From: a bacterium EF100-94H03 bin56
Lineage (GTDB): Bacteria > Pseudomonadota > Alphaproteobacteria > SP197
Assembly: GCA_002238685.1 (NCBI GenBank)
Contig: MPMV01000012.1
Span: forward strand, 1 to 64,000
Length of the DNA stretch: 64,000 nucleotides
Direction: 5' to 3'
This document shows, piece after piece, positions 16,793-27,059 of this stretch. A model generated the notes under the pieces. That model saw nothing but the letters and a program-made list of their open reading frames with translations. It was not told the DNA's origin and ran no database searches. The number at the start of each line of letters is the position of its first letter. Within the stretch, counting starts at the first letter, position 1. A program made the position numbers and the translations under genes.

Positions 16793-17188
16793 TCACTCGC
16801 TCTCGAGGCGTTCCATGTCGTCGTCCGACAACCCGAAGTGGTGACCGATCTCGTGAATGATCGTGTTGTGCACGAGGTCCTCGAGGGAATCGTCGCCTTC
16901 GGCCCAGGCGTCGAGGAGCGGACGCCGGTAGAGATAGATGCGGTTGAGATCGTCCATGACATCGTGGCCGGAGGCCTGGTCGAGGGAGATGCCCTGGTAG
17001 AGTCCCAGCAGACCGAACTCGCTTTCGATACCAAGGGAGTCCAGGACATCGGCCTCGGGGAACTCGGTCACGAGAATGGCGATTCCTTCGATGCGGGCCT
17101 TCAGATTTTCGGGAATCATGGCGATCGCATCACTGGCAATCGCCGCAATCTCCTCGGCGTCGGGAGGTGGGCCGAAACGTCGCGTCAT
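16793..17188 (-). CDS. Metallopeptidase family protein (minimal zincin)
   Basis: 131 residues with a zincin HExxH motif near the C-terminus: NTIIHEIGHHFGLSDDDM. The rest (DAIAMIPENLKARIEGIAIL, GLLGLYQGISL, IYLYRRPLLD) follows the small 'metallopeptidase family protein' group that includes TTHA0227. Whether these proteins are active proteases is not established. The start at 17188 is chosen because upstream in-frame codons do not fit the family. It is divergent from phhB, with 82 bases between starts. Confidence 0.88.
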   Translation of the reverse strand: MTRRFGPPPDAEEIAAIASDAIAMIPENLKARIEGIAILVTEFPEADVLDSLGIESEFGLLGLYQGISLDQASGHDVMDDLNRIYLYRRPLLDAWAEGDDSLEDLVHNTIIHEIGHHFGLSDDDMERLESE

Positions 17189-17270
17189 GGGGTTCGGACA
17201 ATAGCCCCTCTTGCCGAAACGGCCAACTCGCCGGACAATCGGTGGAGGACCGAAGAGCAGGGAACGTTCA

Positions 17271-17597
17271 ATGGCCGACACGCTTTCGCAAGCAGCGCTC
17301 GGCGAAGCGCTCGCCTCCCTGCCGGACTGGACCGTGGCCGACGGCGGGGATGCTCTGAAACGGTCCTACCGCTTCAGTGATTTCATGACGGCGTTCGGCT
17401 TCATGGGTCGCATCGCCGTCTACGCCGATGTCGTCGATCACCACCCCGAGTGGTTCAATGTCTACAACCGGGTCGATGTCACCCTGACGAGCCACGATGC
17501 CGGCGGCATCACGCGTCGCGACATCGCGATGGCCCGCTTCATGGACCGTGCGGCCAGAAAGTCGGGAGCGCCCGCCCGCGAGACCGGCGGCAGCTGA
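17271..17597 (+). CDS. phhB: 4a-hydroxytetrahydrobiopterin dehydratase
   Basis: 108 residues, normal length for pterin-4a-carbinolamine dehydratase. The diagnostic [20 protein letters not shown] is complete, with the catalytic histidines. It regenerates tetrahydrobiopterin/dihydropterin after aromatic amino acid hydroxylation. The ATG at 17271 gives the usual N-terminus; upstream in-frame sequence is not family-like. The stop overlaps the next ATG by one base. No phenylalanine hydroxylase is visible in the window. Confidence 0.95.
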   Translation: MADTLSQAALGEALASLPDWTVADGGDALKRSYRFSDFMTAFGFMGRIAVYADVVDHHPEWFNVYNRVDVTLTSHDAGGITRRDIAMARFMDRAARKSGAPARETGGS

Positions 17598-19549
17598 TGA
17601 ACGAAGTTCTCTGGTCTCCCGGCGAGGAACGCCGGGAGGCAACCTCCCTGAGGCGGTTCCGGCGCCTGGCCGAGCAGGCGATCGGACAGACATTGCCGGA
17701 CTACGAGTCGCTGTGGCGCTGGTCCATCGATGACCGGGCGTCCTTCTGGTCGCTGTTGTGGGATTTCGCCGGCGTCAGGGCGTCCCGGACATGGGAGACG
17801 GTCCTCGATAATGGCGATGCCATGCCCGGGGCCCGCTGGTTCACCGGGGCCCGCCTCAACTATGCCGAGAACCTGCTCAGGAAACACGACGACACCATGG
17901 CCATCGTGTGCCGCGGAGAGGGTGGCCGCCGGCGCACCATGACCTTCCGCGAACTCCATGACGCGGTCGCGGCGTTGAGTGCCTGGCTGGGCGATCAGGG
18001 GGTCCGCCGTGGCGATCGTGTCGCGGGATATCTCCCCAATCTGCCCGAGACGATTGTCGCCAAGCTGGCGACGGCCAGTCTGGGTGCGGTGTGGTCGTCC
18101 TCGTCACCGGATTTCGGAACCAGGGGCGTCCTCGACCGCTTCGGCCAGATCGACCCGAAGGTGCTGATCACCGCCGACGGCTATAGCTATGGCGGCCGCC
18201 ATTTTGACAGCAGGCCCAGGGTGGCGGAGATTCTGGATGCCATGCCGGGCATCGGGCACGTCGTCGTCGTTCCCTGGGTGGATCCAGCCTGCGACACAGG
18301 GGGTCTGCGGGATGCCGTGACCTGGCAGGAGGTGATGGCAACATCCCACGACGACATCGACTTCGAGCAGGTGCCGTTCGATCACCCACTCGCCATCCTC
18401 TATTCTTCTGGCACCACGGGTGCGCCCAAGTGCATCGTCCACGGCCATGGAGGCACCCTTCTCCAGCACCTCAAGGAACATCGGCTGCATTGCGACCTCC
18501 GCGAGGGAGACCGGCTGTTCTACTTCTCGACCTGCGGCTGGATGATGTGGAACTGGCAGGTCAGCGCTCTGGCAACGGGGGCCACCCTGGCGATCTACGA
18601 GGGCCATCCGGCATCGCCGGACGGCAACGTGCTGTGGAACTTCTGCCAGGAAGAGAGGTTCACCGCATTCGGCGCCTCGGCAAAGTACTTCGCGGCCATC
18701 GAGAAGGAGGGAATCCAGCCGGCTCTCAGTCACGATCTCAAGGATCTCCGTCTCGTTCTCTCCACGGGCTCACCCCTGGCGCCAGGGAGTTTCGATTACA
18801 TCTATCGCGAGGTGAAGGAGGATGTTCAGCTGGCGTCCATCTCCGGCGGAACGGACATCATCTCCTGCTTCGTTCTCGGCAATCCCGAGGGCGCCGTGCG
18901 CCGCGGGGAAATCCAGGCGCGCGGGCTCGGCATGGCCGTCGACATCTTCGATGATCGCGGCAACAGCCTGCCCGCCGGCCAGACAGGCGAACTCGTGTGC
19001 ACGCGGCCCTTCCCTTCCATGCCAGTGGGATTCTGGAACGACGACGACGGCAGCCTTTACCACCAGGCTTATTTCGACAGGTTTGACAACGTCTGGCGGC
19101 ACGGTGACTGGGCCGAGATCACGGCTGCCGGCGGCGCCGTCATTCACGGACGTTCCGACACCGTGCTCAATCCCGGCGGCGTGCGCATCGGCACCGCCGA
19201 GATCTACCGCCAGGTGGACATTTTCGAGGAAATCCAGGAGAGCCTCGCCGTCGGCCAGGACGTCGCCGGCGATGTCCGCATCATTCTCTTCGTGGTCATG
19301 CAACCAGGCCATGAACTCGATGACGACCTCGTCTCCAGGATTCGCATGAGGATCCGCACCCACGCGTCTCCCCGCCACACTCCGGCGCGGATCATCGCGG
19401 TGGCCGACATCCCGCGCACCCGCTCCAACAAGATCAGCGAACTCGCCGTGCGTCACGTCATTCACGGCCGGCCGGTGGCCAACACCGAAGCCCTTGCCAA
19501 TCCCGAGTCCCTGAGCCTCTTCAAGAACCTGGAAGCCCTGAAGGACTGA
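17597..19549 (+). CDS. aacS: Acetoacetyl-CoA synthetase
   Basis: 650 residues, the usual AacS length. It has the adenylate-forming signature YSSGTTGAPKCIVHGHGG, the acetoacetyl-CoA-synthetase-type WMMWNWQVSALATGAT block, and a C-terminal domain ending RTRSNKISELAVR that holds the catalytic lysine. It activates acetoacetate to acetoacetyl-CoA in the cytosol, feeding ketone-body or polyhydroxybutyrate carbon back to central metabolism. The ATG overlaps the phhB stop (TGATG), so translation is coupled. Confidence 0.94.
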   Translation: MNEVLWSPGEERREATSLRRFRRLAEQAIGQTLPDYESLWRWSIDDRASFWSLLWDFAGVRASRTWETVLDNGDAMPGARWFTGARLNYAENLLRKHDDTMAIVCRGEGGRRRTMTFRELHDAVAALSAWLGDQGVRRGDRVAGYLPNLPETIVAKLATASLGAVWSSSSPDFGTRGVLDRFGQIDPKVLITADGYSYGGRHFDSRPRVAEILDAMPGIGHVVVVPWVDPACDTGGLRDAVTWQEVMATSHDDIDFEQVPFDHPLAILYSSGTTGAPKCIVHGHGGTLLQHLKEHRLHCDLREGDRLFYFSTCGWMMWNWQVSALATGATLAIYEGHPASPDGNVLWNFCQEERFTAFGASAKYFAAIEKEGIQPALSHDLKDLRLVLSTGSPLAPGSFDYIYREVKEDVQLASISGGTDIISCFVLGNPEGAVRRGEIQARGLGMAVDIFDDRGNSLPAGQTGELVCTRPFPSMPVGFWNDDDGSLYHQAYFDRFDNVWRHGDWAEITAAGGAVIHGRSDTVLNPGGVRIGTAEIYRQVDIFEEIQESLAVGQDVAGDVRIILFVVMQPGHELDDDLVSRIRMRIRTHASPRHTPARIIAVADIPRTRSNKISELAVRHVIHGRPVANTEALANPESLSLFKNLEALKD

Positions 19550-19693
19550 ATTTCGCCACACAATCCCTTATGGGATGTGACAGAGATGAGCGTGCCCCTG
19601 CGGGGCGTGGCAGGGGTGGGCGTGAATTGGCGGGATGATCTGTGCTATGGATTTCGCATGGCGAAGACACCCACAATCACGACACGGGACGGA

Positions 19694-20224
19694 ATGGCTG
19701 TCATGAACCTGAGTTCGCGCATCTTCACAAGCTTTCTGATGGTTCTCGCGGTCCTCATGCCGGGGCCTGAAGCCGTGGCCGAGGAGCCAAAATCGCTGGG
19801 CACCTTCCGGGACTGGTCGGCCTTCGGCTACACCGAAGACGACACGCTGGTCTGCTTCATCGCCAGCCAGCCGACAAAGGCAGAAGGCAACTACACCCAG
19901 CGTGGCGACATCTGGATTCTCGTCACGCATCGTTCTCCGGCGGGAGAACGGGATGTCGTCCAGGTCCGCACGGGTTACAACTACATGGAAAATGCGCCGG
20001 TCACGGTGACGATCGGGAACGAAACCTTCACCCTGTTCGGCGAGGGCGAGAGTGCCTGGGCATTCACCCGCCATGATGACAGGGACCTCGTGACCGCCAT
20101 GAAGGCCGGTGTCAGCATGATCATCGAAGGGCGCTCCTGGCGGGGCACCGTGACCACCGATACCTATTCGCTGCTGGGATTCACGGCCGCCTATGGCACT
20201 ATCAGCCAGACCTGCGCCGAATGA
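19694..20224 (+). CDS. Invasion-associated locus B (IalB) family periplasmic protein
   Basis: 176 residues with a signal peptide ([20 protein letters not shown]) and an IalB-like body: [20 protein letters not shown], a [13 protein letters not shown] strand and a C-terminal [18 protein letters not shown]. Two cysteines flank the domain, as in the family. IalB homologues are widespread periplasmic proteins of alphaproteobacteria; the role outside Bartonella invasion is unclear. The start could be 19694 or the ATG at 19703. Its stop overlaps rlmN by 4 bases. Confidence 0.8.
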   Translation: MAVMNLSSRIFTSFLMVLAVLMPGPEAVAEEPKSLGTFRDWSAFGYTEDDTLVCFIASQPTKAEGNYTQRGDIWILVTHRSPAGERDVVQVRTGYNYMENAPVTVTIGNETFTLFGEGESAWAFTRHDDRDLVTAMKAGVSMIIEGRSWRGTVTTDTYSLLGFTAAYGTISQTCAE

Positions 20225-21324
20225 CGGGTGATCCAGGGAATCTCATCGGACTGGACCGGGATGACCTCGCCGAGATCGTCGCTGGTCTCGGTGAGGCCCC
20301 GTTTCGTGTCAAGCAGCTCTGGCACTGGATCTATTGTCGCGGAGTCACGAATTTCGCGGACATGACCACCCTGTCGGGCGCCCTGCGCGAGAGATTCGCG
20401 GCGTCCTTCAGTCTCGACCGGCCCGAAGTGGTGCGCCACCAGAAGAGCACGGACGGGACCATGAAATGGCTGCTTGGCGTGGACCGGCGTCACCTCGTCG
20501 AGAGCGTGTATATCCCGCAGGACGACAGGGGAGCTTTGTGCATGTCATCCCAGGTCGGCTGTACGCTGACCTGCAGGTTCTGCCACACCGGAACGCAGCG
20601 TCTCGTGCGCAACCTGGAACCCGGAGAGATCGTCGGCCAGTTCATGCTCGCCCGCGATACCCTGGATGAGTGGCCGGCTCCGATGGACGGCAGGCGGCTG
20701 CTCTCCAACATCGTCATGATGGGTATGGGAGAACCGCTCTACAACTTCGACAACGTCAAGACAGCCCTTTCCATCATCATGGATCCGGAGGGCATTGCCC
20801 TGTCGCGCCGGCGCATCACGCTGTCGACCGCAGGCGTGGTGCCGATGATGAAACGATGTGGCGAGGAACTTGGTGTCGATCTTGCCGTCTCCCTGCATGC
20901 GGTCAACGACGATGTCCGCACCCGTCTCGTCCCCCTCAACAGGAAGTACCCGATCGGCGAACTTCTCGATGCCTGCCGCGCCTACCCAGGAGCCGGCAAT
21001 GCGCGGCGCATCACCTTCGAATACGTCATGCTCAAGGACGTCAACGATTCCGATGCCGATGCCCGCGAACTGGTCCGCCTGCTCAAGGGAATCCCGGCCA
21101 AGGTCAACCTCATCCCGTTCAATGCCTGGCCCGGAGCGGCCTTCGAATGTTCCCCGGCCAGACGCATTGCCTCCTTTGCCGGCATCGTCAATGACGGCGG
21201 CTACTCCGCTCCTGTCCGCCGTCCGCGCGGACGGGACATCATGGCCGCCTGCGGGCAACTCAGGTCCGACACGGTCAAGATGGCCCGCAGCGCCATGAAA
21301 TCCGCCCCGCCCCCTGCCTCGTGA
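20221..21324 (+). CDS. rlmN: Dual-specificity 23S rRNA/tRNA adenine-C2 methyltransferase
   Basis: 367 residues. The radical-SAM cluster motif CTLTCRFC is present with QVGC before it, as are [10 protein letters not shown] and [12 protein letters not shown]. The mechanistic cysteine pair is provided by the first cysteine region and by MAACGQLR near the C-terminus. It methylates A2503 of 23S rRNA and A37 of some tRNAs. Its ATG overlaps the IalB-family stop (ATGA); the association ialB-rlmN is common in alphaproteobacteria. Confidence 0.96.
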   Translation: MTGDPGNLIGLDRDDLAEIVAGLGEAPFRVKQLWHWIYCRGVTNFADMTTLSGALRERFAASFSLDRPEVVRHQKSTDGTMKWLLGVDRRHLVESVYIPQDDRGALCMSSQVGCTLTCRFCHTGTQRLVRNLEPGEIVGQFMLARDTLDEWPAPMDGRRLLSNIVMMGMGEPLYNFDNVKTALSIIMDPEGIALSRRRITLSTAGVVPMMKRCGEELGVDLAVSLHAVNDDVRTRLVPLNRKYPIGELLDACRAYPGAGNARRITFEYVMLKDVNDSDADARELVRLLKGIPAKVNLIPFNAWPGAAFECSPARRIASFAGIVNDGGYSAPVRRPRGRDIMAACGQLRSDTVKMARSAMKSAPPPAS

Positions 21325-21331
21325 GGAACCG

Positions 21332-22561
21332 ATGGACAAGCGTCACAGCTGGCCCGACCACCACTGGAACTGGCCGATCACCATCAACCACAAGCACGGT
21401 GTGCGCTGTGGCTCGATGATCTGGGTGGGAGGCCAGGTCGATCTCACCCCTGATGGGGTGGTCCGCAATCCGGGGAACATCGAGGCCCAGACCGGCAATG
21501 CGATGGCCTATCTTGCCCGGGTCCTGGAGGACCTCGACTGCGTGCCGGAGGACCTCGTCACCCTTCTCATCTTCTACGTCAACGATGGCTCCCTCGACGA
21601 GGCGGATGTTCTCGCCATGGCGGCGCGCCATCTCCCGGAAGACTGCCGTCTCACCGTCAATGCCGTTCCGGTTCCCTGGCTCGCCTACGAGGGTCTCATG
21701 ATCGAGATCGAGGGCTATGCCATGCGCCGCCAGGACGGGACGCCGACACGCAGGGACATCGCTCCGGGACTGTCCGGCTCTCCCCTCGCCGCACCCTGGG
21801 TGGAGGGGCTGCGGTCGGACAGCATGATCTTCGTGGCGGCACAGTATCCCCTGGACGACGATGGCCACGTCGCGGCAAGAGGCGACATCGTTGCCCAGAC
21901 CCGGCTGGTCATGGAGCGCGCAGGACATGTCCTCGACCACTTCGGCGCCGGATTCGACGACGCGGTCAAGATCAACCGCTGGTATGCCGGCGGCTCCGGC
22001 ATTGCCGATTTCGAGGCAGCCGCCCTTGCCTGCGCGGCACATTTCCATGAACCCGGGCCAGCCGCCACCGGCGTTCCTATCCCGCGCCATGCCGATCTGG
22101 ATGTCCTGATCAAGATTTCCATGGTCGCCATGCTTGGCGAGGATGGCGAGCATCTCGAGCGCACCCATGTGTGGCCTGACAGCCTGTGGGACTGGCACGT
22201 GCATCTTCCCTACAAGCATGGGCTGAAATGCGGGGACATGATCTTCCTTGGAGGCCAGGTTTCCCTCGACCGGAAGGGCGAGGCGGTTCACCCGGACGAT
22301 CTCTCGCGCCAGACACACCAGGCGATGATCCATATCGGCACCATTCTCGAAGCCCTCGGGGCCGGCTATGACGATGTGTGCAAGGTGACGACGGTCTACA
22401 AGGGCGATTGCGGCGCCGAGGCGCTCAACGCCAACCTGCCCATCCGTTCCTCCTACTTCCACGATCTCGGCCCCGCCTCCACCGGCGTGCCGCTTCCGGT
22501 TCTGGCCTATGATTCCATGGTGATCGAGATCGATGTCTTCGCCATGAAGGAGCCGTCATGA
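21332..22561 (+). CDS. Triple-domain RidA/YjgF-like protein
   Basis: 409 residues made of three consecutive RidA-type domains (about 1-140, 145-272, 273-409), each ending in the family strand [11 protein letters not shown], [11 protein letters not shown] or [11 protein letters not shown]. Domains 1 and 3 resemble each other most closely ([18 protein letters not shown] versus [18 protein letters not shown]), pointing to internal duplication. The arginine used by canonical RidA to deaminate 2-aminoacrylate (VARLP region) is not evident in any domain. The function is thus unlikely to be standard RidA. The stop overlaps argG by 4 bases, so it belongs to the argG transcript. Confidence 0.85.
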   Translation: MDKRHSWPDHHWNWPITINHKHGVRCGSMIWVGGQVDLTPDGVVRNPGNIEAQTGNAMAYLARVLEDLDCVPEDLVTLLIFYVNDGSLDEADVLAMAARHLPEDCRLTVNAVPVPWLAYEGLMIEIEGYAMRRQDGTPTRRDIAPGLSGSPLAAPWVEGLRSDSMIFVAAQYPLDDDGHVAARGDIVAQTRLVMERAGHVLDHFGAGFDDAVKINRWYAGGSGIADFEAAALACAAHFHEPGPAATGVPIPRHADLDVLIKISMVAMLGEDGEHLERTHVWPDSLWDWHVHLPYKHGLKCGDMIFLGGQVSLDRKGEAVHPDDLSRQTHQAMIHIGTILEALGAGYDDVCKVTTVYKGDCGAEALNANLPIRSSYFHDLGPASTGVPLPVLAYDSMVIEIDVFAMKEPS

Positions 22562-23805
22562 GCGATGTCCGGAAAGTCGTCCTTGCCTACTCCGGAGGGC
22601 TCGACACATCGGTCATCCTGCGTTGGCTCCAGGACACCCTGCAGTGCGAAGTGGTGACGTTCACGGCGGATCTCGGACAGGGCGAGGATCTCGAGCCCGC
22701 ACGCGCCAAGGCGGCAATGATGGGTGTCAACGAGATCTTCATCGAGGATCTGCGCGAGGAGTTTGCGGCGAACTTCGTGTGGCCGATGTTCCGGGCCAAC
22801 GCCCTTTACGAGGGTGTCTACCTCCTCGGCACGGCAATCGCCCGGCCGCTCATCGCCATGCGCCAGATCGCCATCGCCCATGAGACCGGCGCCGATGCGG
22901 TGGCCCATGGCGCAACGGGCAAGGGCAACGATCAGGTCCGCTTCGAGCTCGGCTATCAGGCGCTCGACCCCGATATCAGGGTGATCGCCCCGTGGCGGGA
23001 ATGGGACCTCGGCTCGCGGACGAAACTGATCGCCTATGCCGAGAGCCGGCAGATCCCCATTCCCCGCGACAGCCGGGGCGAGGCCCCCTTCTCCGTCGAC
23101 GCCAACCTGCTCCACATTTCGGCCGAGGGAAAGGTCCTGGAGGATCCGGCATCGGCGCCTCCCGATCACGTCTGGTCACGGACCGTCTCCCCGCAGGAAG
23201 CACCGGATGTTCCGACGGAAGTGGAGATCGGTTTCGAGAGGGGCGATGCCGTGGCCATCGACGGCGAGGACCTGACGCCGGCGAACCTGCTCGCCCGTCT
23301 CAATGAACTCGGCGGCGCCAACGGCATCGGCCGTGTCGACATGGTGGAGAACCGTTTCATCGGGATGAAGAGCCGTGGCGTCTACGAAACACCGGGAGGC
23401 ACCATCCTGATCGCCGCCCACCGGGCCATGGAGTCGGTGACCCTGGACAGGGGCGCGGCCCATCTCAAGGACGAGCTCATGCCGCGCTACGCGGAGCTCA
23501 TCTACAACGGTTTCTGGTTCTCTCCGGAACGCGAGATGCTCCAGGCGCTGATCGATCGCAGCCAGGAACATGTCTCCGGCACAGTACGCCTGACACTCTA
23601 CAAGGGAAACGTCACCGTCACCGGACGCCGTTCACCGCACTCGCTCTACAGTCTGGCTCACGTCACCTTCGAGGAGGATGTCGTCTACAACCAGCGTGAC
23701 GCCGAGGGGTTCATCCGCCTCAATGCCCTGCGCCTTGCCCTGGCCCGCAAGCGCGTATCAACGGTTCCCGCGGTCGGCGCAACTCGGTCAGATCAGAATT
23801 CATGA
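22558..23805 (+). CDS. argG: Argininosuccinate synthase
   Basis: 415 residues. It opens with the ATP-pyrophosphatase P-loop [16 protein letters not shown] and carries the expected [18 protein letters not shown] and [15 protein letters not shown]. It condenses citrulline and aspartate in arginine synthesis. Translationally coupled (ATGA) to the triple RidA-like gene upstream. argB of the same pathway lies at 52-53 kb. Confidence 0.97.
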   Translation: MSDVRKVVLAYSGGLDTSVILRWLQDTLQCEVVTFTADLGQGEDLEPARAKAAMMGVNEIFIEDLREEFAANFVWPMFRANALYEGVYLLGTAIARPLIAMRQIAIAHETGADAVAHGATGKGNDQVRFELGYQALDPDIRVIAPWREWDLGSRTKLIAYAESRQIPIPRDSRGEAPFSVDANLLHISAEGKVLEDPASAPPDHVWSRTVSPQEAPDVPTEVEIGFERGDAVAIDGEDLTPANLLARLNELGGANGIGRVDMVENRFIGMKSRGVYETPGGTILIAAHRAMESVTLDRGAAHLKDELMPRYAELIYNGFWFSPEREMLQALIDRSQEHVSGTVRLTLYKGNVTVTGRRSPHSLYSLAHVTFEEDVVYNQRDAEGFIRLNALRLALARKRVSTVPAVGATRSDQNS

Positions 23806-23966
23806 CAGGTATATCAATGGCTTAGAAGTACCACCAATCCGGTACCGTTCGACTCAGGCATCACGCTTCGGTATGTGATGCCCCGGGACGCGAGGCGAAT
23901 GTATGTGCCTTCTGTAACGCTCCTCGAAGATCTCCACCTGTATGTTCGAGGCCGCAAGGGGACGGT

Positions 23967-23990
23967 GGAACGCCCGTCTCCGGGCGTTCC
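23967..23990. terminator. Perfect hairpin downstream of argG
   Basis: GGAACGCCCG and CGGGCGTTCC form a perfect 10-bp stem with a TCTC loop, 160 bases after the argG stop. The stem is terminator-grade but no T-run follows, and the distance from argG is large, so it might instead end a lost gene. Confidence 0.45.
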
Positions 23991-24231
23991 AGGCGAGACA
24001 GCATGGACAATTTGCCGACTGGAGTCTTGATGAGAACATTGTGCCACCCGACGCGACTCTTCTTGACGTCATCGCTTTCCTGAGAGGGCGGGACAGCGGA
24101 TAGGATTGCCGGACACCGGCGCAGGTAGCGATCACCGCTTCCCGCAGGCCTGTTGTCTCGCGTTCCGGTACCGTGCGTGGATACTCCGCGGTCACCGCAC
24201 CAGGCCAGGGTCGGGTGTAGCAAGACACCTC

Positions 24232-24591
24232 TCATGCGGTTGTCAGTGCGGCCTGTGCTGGTTGGTTTTCGTCGATGGCAACGAGGGCGAAGCCTGGTTG
24301 CCTGGCGCGCCGGGCGAGTGACGTCATGACACCGCTGGTGCGGTTGCGTTCGTGAGCCTCCATCCCTCGTTCGACGTACTCCGTGCCCCGGATGACCATC
24401 ATGTCGATCAGGCATGCCAGTACATGGGCCTTCGCATTGACGGCGTCCGGCTTGCCAACCCACCCCTTCTTGCTGTCGCAAGAGGACCAACGGACCACGG
24501 CGGTGGGTGGCTTGTACGGGGATGACGGTGTCAAGGCCCGCGATTGAGGATCGAGGACGGGCCAATCATCGCGAATAGCAGTCGAATGCAA
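24232..24591 (-). pseudogene. Possible transposase C-terminal remnant
   Basis: The open frame of ~119 residues ends with LIDMMVIRGTEYVERGMEAH, then LARRARQPGFALVAID. A YVE-G-EA-E segment followed by a basic helix and GFxLV resembles the extreme C-terminus of some insertion-sequence transposases. I cannot name the IS family and see no terminal inverted repeats, DDE residues or target duplication. The upstream half of the frame is not family-like. Low confidence. Confidence 0.3.
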
Positions 24592-24642
24592 CCTCTCTTG
24601 CTGGCCATTGCCAAGCAGTTGTGTTCGATCCGGCCATCTGCG

Positions 24643-25449
24643 TCAGTCGTCACGGCCCTGTTGTCCGCGGCTCGGAATGAGCAGGCTCGCGGCAAAGGCC
24701 ACGCTTGCGACAAGCACGATGGCCGGTCCTGCCGGAATGTCCCATTCCAGCGAACTGAACAGACCGGAGATGACCGCGATGATCCCGATGACCGCGGACG
24801 CAACGGCCATCTGTTCGGGTGTCGATGACACACGGCGTGCGGCAGCGGCGGGAATGATCACCAGCGCCACGACGAGAAGCATTCCGACGATCTTCATGCC
24901 TACCGCGATCACTCCGGCGAGCATGATCAGAAGCAGGAAGCGCACCCGTTCCACGGGCACCCCTTCCACCGCGGCGAGGTCCCTGTTGACGGTCACAGAG
25001 AGAAGATTGCGCCATTGCCAGAGGAGCGCGGCTATCGAAATGGCGGCGGTCGTGTAGATGAGCCACAGGTCGACGACGCCGACAGAGAGGATGTCTCCGA
25101 AGAGGTAGCCGACAAGATCGACCCGCAGGCGTTCCATGAACGCAATGACGACAAGGCCCGCCGCGAACACCGCGTGAGCCAGGACTCCGAGCAGGGCGTC
25201 GAGAGAAACGAGCCGTTGTCGCTCGAGAAGAATGAGGCATCCCGCGAGTATGAAACACATTGCGAAGACCCCGACGAACGGCTCCAGTTCGAGGAGAAAG
25301 CCGAGAGCGATCCCGAGAAGCACCGCATGCGCAAGCGCCGTGCCGAAGTAGGCCATGCGTCTCCAGATGACGAAGCATCCGACCGGACCCGCCGCGAGCG
25401 CGGCTCCGATTCCGCCCGCGAGCGCACGCAGAACGAAATCCTCCGTCAT
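24643..25449 (-). CDS. znuB: Zinc ABC transporter permease
   Basis: 268 residues, ABC-3 (ZnuB) family, with about eight membrane helices. Typical segments are GPVGCFVIWRRMAYFGTALA near the N-terminus, then GYLFGDIL, LAAVEGVPVERVRFLLLIML and VALVIIPAAAARR. It forms the inner-membrane channel of the zinc importer. The start overlaps the znuC stop by 4 bases. The partner znuA lies 7.6 kb upstream on the same strand, beyond five unusual genes. Confidence 0.95.
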   Translation of the reverse strand: MTEDFVLRALAGGIGAALAAGPVGCFVIWRRMAYFGTALAHAVLLGIALGFLLELEPFVGVFAMCFILAGCLILLERQRLVSLDALLGVLAHAVFAAGLVVIAFMERLRVDLVGYLFGDILSVGVVDLWLIYTTAAISIAALLWQWRNLLSVTVNRDLAAVEGVPVERVRFLLLIMLAGVIAVGMKIVGMLLVVALVIIPAAAARRVSSTPEQMAVASAVIGIIAVISGLFSSLEWDIPAGPAIVLVASVAFAASLLIPSRGQQGRDD

Positions 25450-26249
25450 CCTTGCCCTCCGGACATGTCCGGGCTCTTCGGATCGCCGTCATCGATCGGT
25501 ACCGGCTCGCCACGCTCGTCATGGCGGTGATCGTGCCTGTGCGGGTAGATCGCAATCGCGTTCGCCACATGCGGTCCAAAGAGGGAGACGAACTCCGGGT
25601 GGCGCGTGATCACTTTCGGATGGCCGCTGCAGCACACATGCCGATTGAGGCATACCACGGTGTCCGTTGCGGCCATGACCATGTGCAGATCGTGCGAGAC
25701 GAGCAGCACACCACAGCCGTACCGGTCCCGAATGGTCGCGATCAACTGGTAGAGTTCGGCCTGACTGGTCACATCGACTCCCGCAAGCGGTTCGTCGAGC
25801 ACGAGCAGACCAGGTTCGCGCAACAGCGCGCGCGCGAGAAGCACGCGATGAAGCTCTCCGCCGGAGACTTCGGCCAGAGGATGGTTCAGGATCGTGCCGG
25901 CGCCGACTTCGGCGAGCACTTTCTTGAGCCTGTCGTGTGACGCAGGCGCCCCGAGGGTGAGGAATCTCCGGACCGTCATGGGTAGAATCGGATCGCGGTG
26001 CACATGCTGCGGCGAATATCCGATGCGCAGACCCGGTGTCCGCACGACCGTGCCGAGATCGGGACGGACGATACCGAACAACACGCGAATGAGCGTTGAC
26101 TTGCCCGCACCATTGAGACCGACCAGGGTCACGATTTCCCCGGCATGGACGGCAATGTCAACCTTGTCGAGCACATTTTGCCGCCCGAAACTCACACTCA
26201 CGCCCCGCGCCTCGATCAGCGGTCGTGCCCTGGAGGCGTCACCGGGCAT
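25446..26249 (-). CDS. znuC: Zinc ABC transporter ATP-binding protein
   Basis: 267 residues from the ATG at 26249; an in-frame ATG at 26327 would add 26 residues of atypical sequence. Walker A GLNGAGKSTLI, signature VSGGELHRVLLARAL, Walker B LLVLDEPLAGVD and switch LLVSHDLHMVMA are intact, with the ZnuC-type RIGYSPQHVHRDPILPMTV segment. The C-terminus is histidine-rich (YPHRHDHRHDERG), a metal-binding tail seen in many ZnuC. It energises ZnuB. A ~320-base gap separates it from the preceding gene of the SPFH cluster. Confidence 0.95.
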   Translation of the reverse strand: MPGDASRARPLIEARGVSVSFGRQNVLDKVDIAVHAGEIVTLVGLNGAGKSTLIRVLFGIVRPDLGTVVRTPGLRIGYSPQHVHRDPILPMTVRRFLTLGAPASHDRLKKVLAEVGAGTILNHPLAEVSGGELHRVLLARALLREPGLLVLDEPLAGVDVTSQAELYQLIATIRDRYGCGVLLVSHDLHMVMAATDTVVCLNRHVCCSGHPKVITRHPEFVSLFGPHVANAIAIYPHRHDHRHDERGEPVPIDDGDPKSPDMSGGQG

Positions 26250-26570
26250 CGTTCGTGAGCCTGGAGCAAGGTGGATGTCGCTGGCCGACAGGACCTGTGC
26301 TCGCGACGGGTGTCCGTGAGACCTCACCTGGTGCTTCGTTCATTCCTGGTCCCTCCCCGGGGATGCCGAATCGGAAATTGCCGGACCGGACAAGGGCGGT
26401 GCCGATCGTGCCGTTGACTCTATCGCCGCCGCGGACAGCCAGTCGCCGTCAGGGCACGGCGTCCCGGGCCGAACCCTGTCCCGGGAGTTCCCGTCCGCAT
26501 CCAATGTTGTCACGCGGGCGAAATTCTTCAGGTGCGGCATTCGGCCGAAACGGGAGACCCGGAGAGGTGT

Positions 26571-27059
26571 TCAGAAGAATACGACCAGCAGCGCGACACC
26601 GGCCACCCCGCCCAGGATGAAGGTGGCGGCGCTGACGATACCGGTGAGGGTGCTCCAGTCGGCAAGGCGCCATGTCAAGCCCTCGATGTTGAACATGACC
26701 TGGAAACGGTTGTCGTCGCCGTCGGCGAAACGTTTCAGGGCAGCCTCGGCGCCGTGCGCTTCCTTGATCGAGACCAGTGTGACGAGGATCATGCTCAGCG
26801 CCGATGTCAGCGTGCCCAGACCGAAGACCAGCACCGTCGCAAGCGCGAACCAGTGGAAGGTGCCCTCGTTCTCGCCCGTGGTGGTGCTCATGAAGCCGAT
26901 GACGAGAGCGGCACCGCCGGCATTGCCGAACAGGAGAAGACGGACCGACTCGAGAAGCATCCGGAACATGACGTTGCGGCGCATCGCAACGACCTTGTAT
27001 CCCTCCCGGAGCCACTCTTCGCCGGTCTCTTCCATGGAAAATTCATCGAGTTTCTTCAC
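26571..27059 (-). CDS. Small membrane protein of the SPFH-permease cluster, function unknown
   Basis: 162 residues, not recognised. A basic/acidic cytoplasmic N-terminus (to ~30) is followed by three likely membrane segments, about 38-58, 68-98 and 138-162, the last ending at the C-terminus (GVALLVVFF). Between them lies a polar stretch with AEAALKRFADGDDNRFQVMF. The start overlaps the stop of the binding-protein gene by 4 bases (ATGA), so it is made together with it. It may be a membrane partner of the SPFH proteins or of the binding protein. Confidence 0.75.
   Translation of the reverse strand: MKKLDEFSMEETGEEWLREGYKVVAMRRNVMFRMLLESVRLLLFGNAGGAALVIGFMSTTTGENEGTFHWFALATVLVFGLGTLTSALSMILVTLVSIKEAHGAEAALKRFADGDDNRFQVMFNIEGLTWRLADWSTLTGIVSAATFILGGVAGVALLVVFF

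Larger units (their letters stand above)
23806..24642. other. Gene-poor stretch between argG and znuB
   Basis: No intact gene is recognised in these ~840 bases. It holds a strong hairpin at 23967-23990 and, on the minus strand, an open frame at 24232-24591 whose C-terminus looks like a transposase tail. Base composition and codon pattern are less regular than in the flanking genes. Confidence 0.5.
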
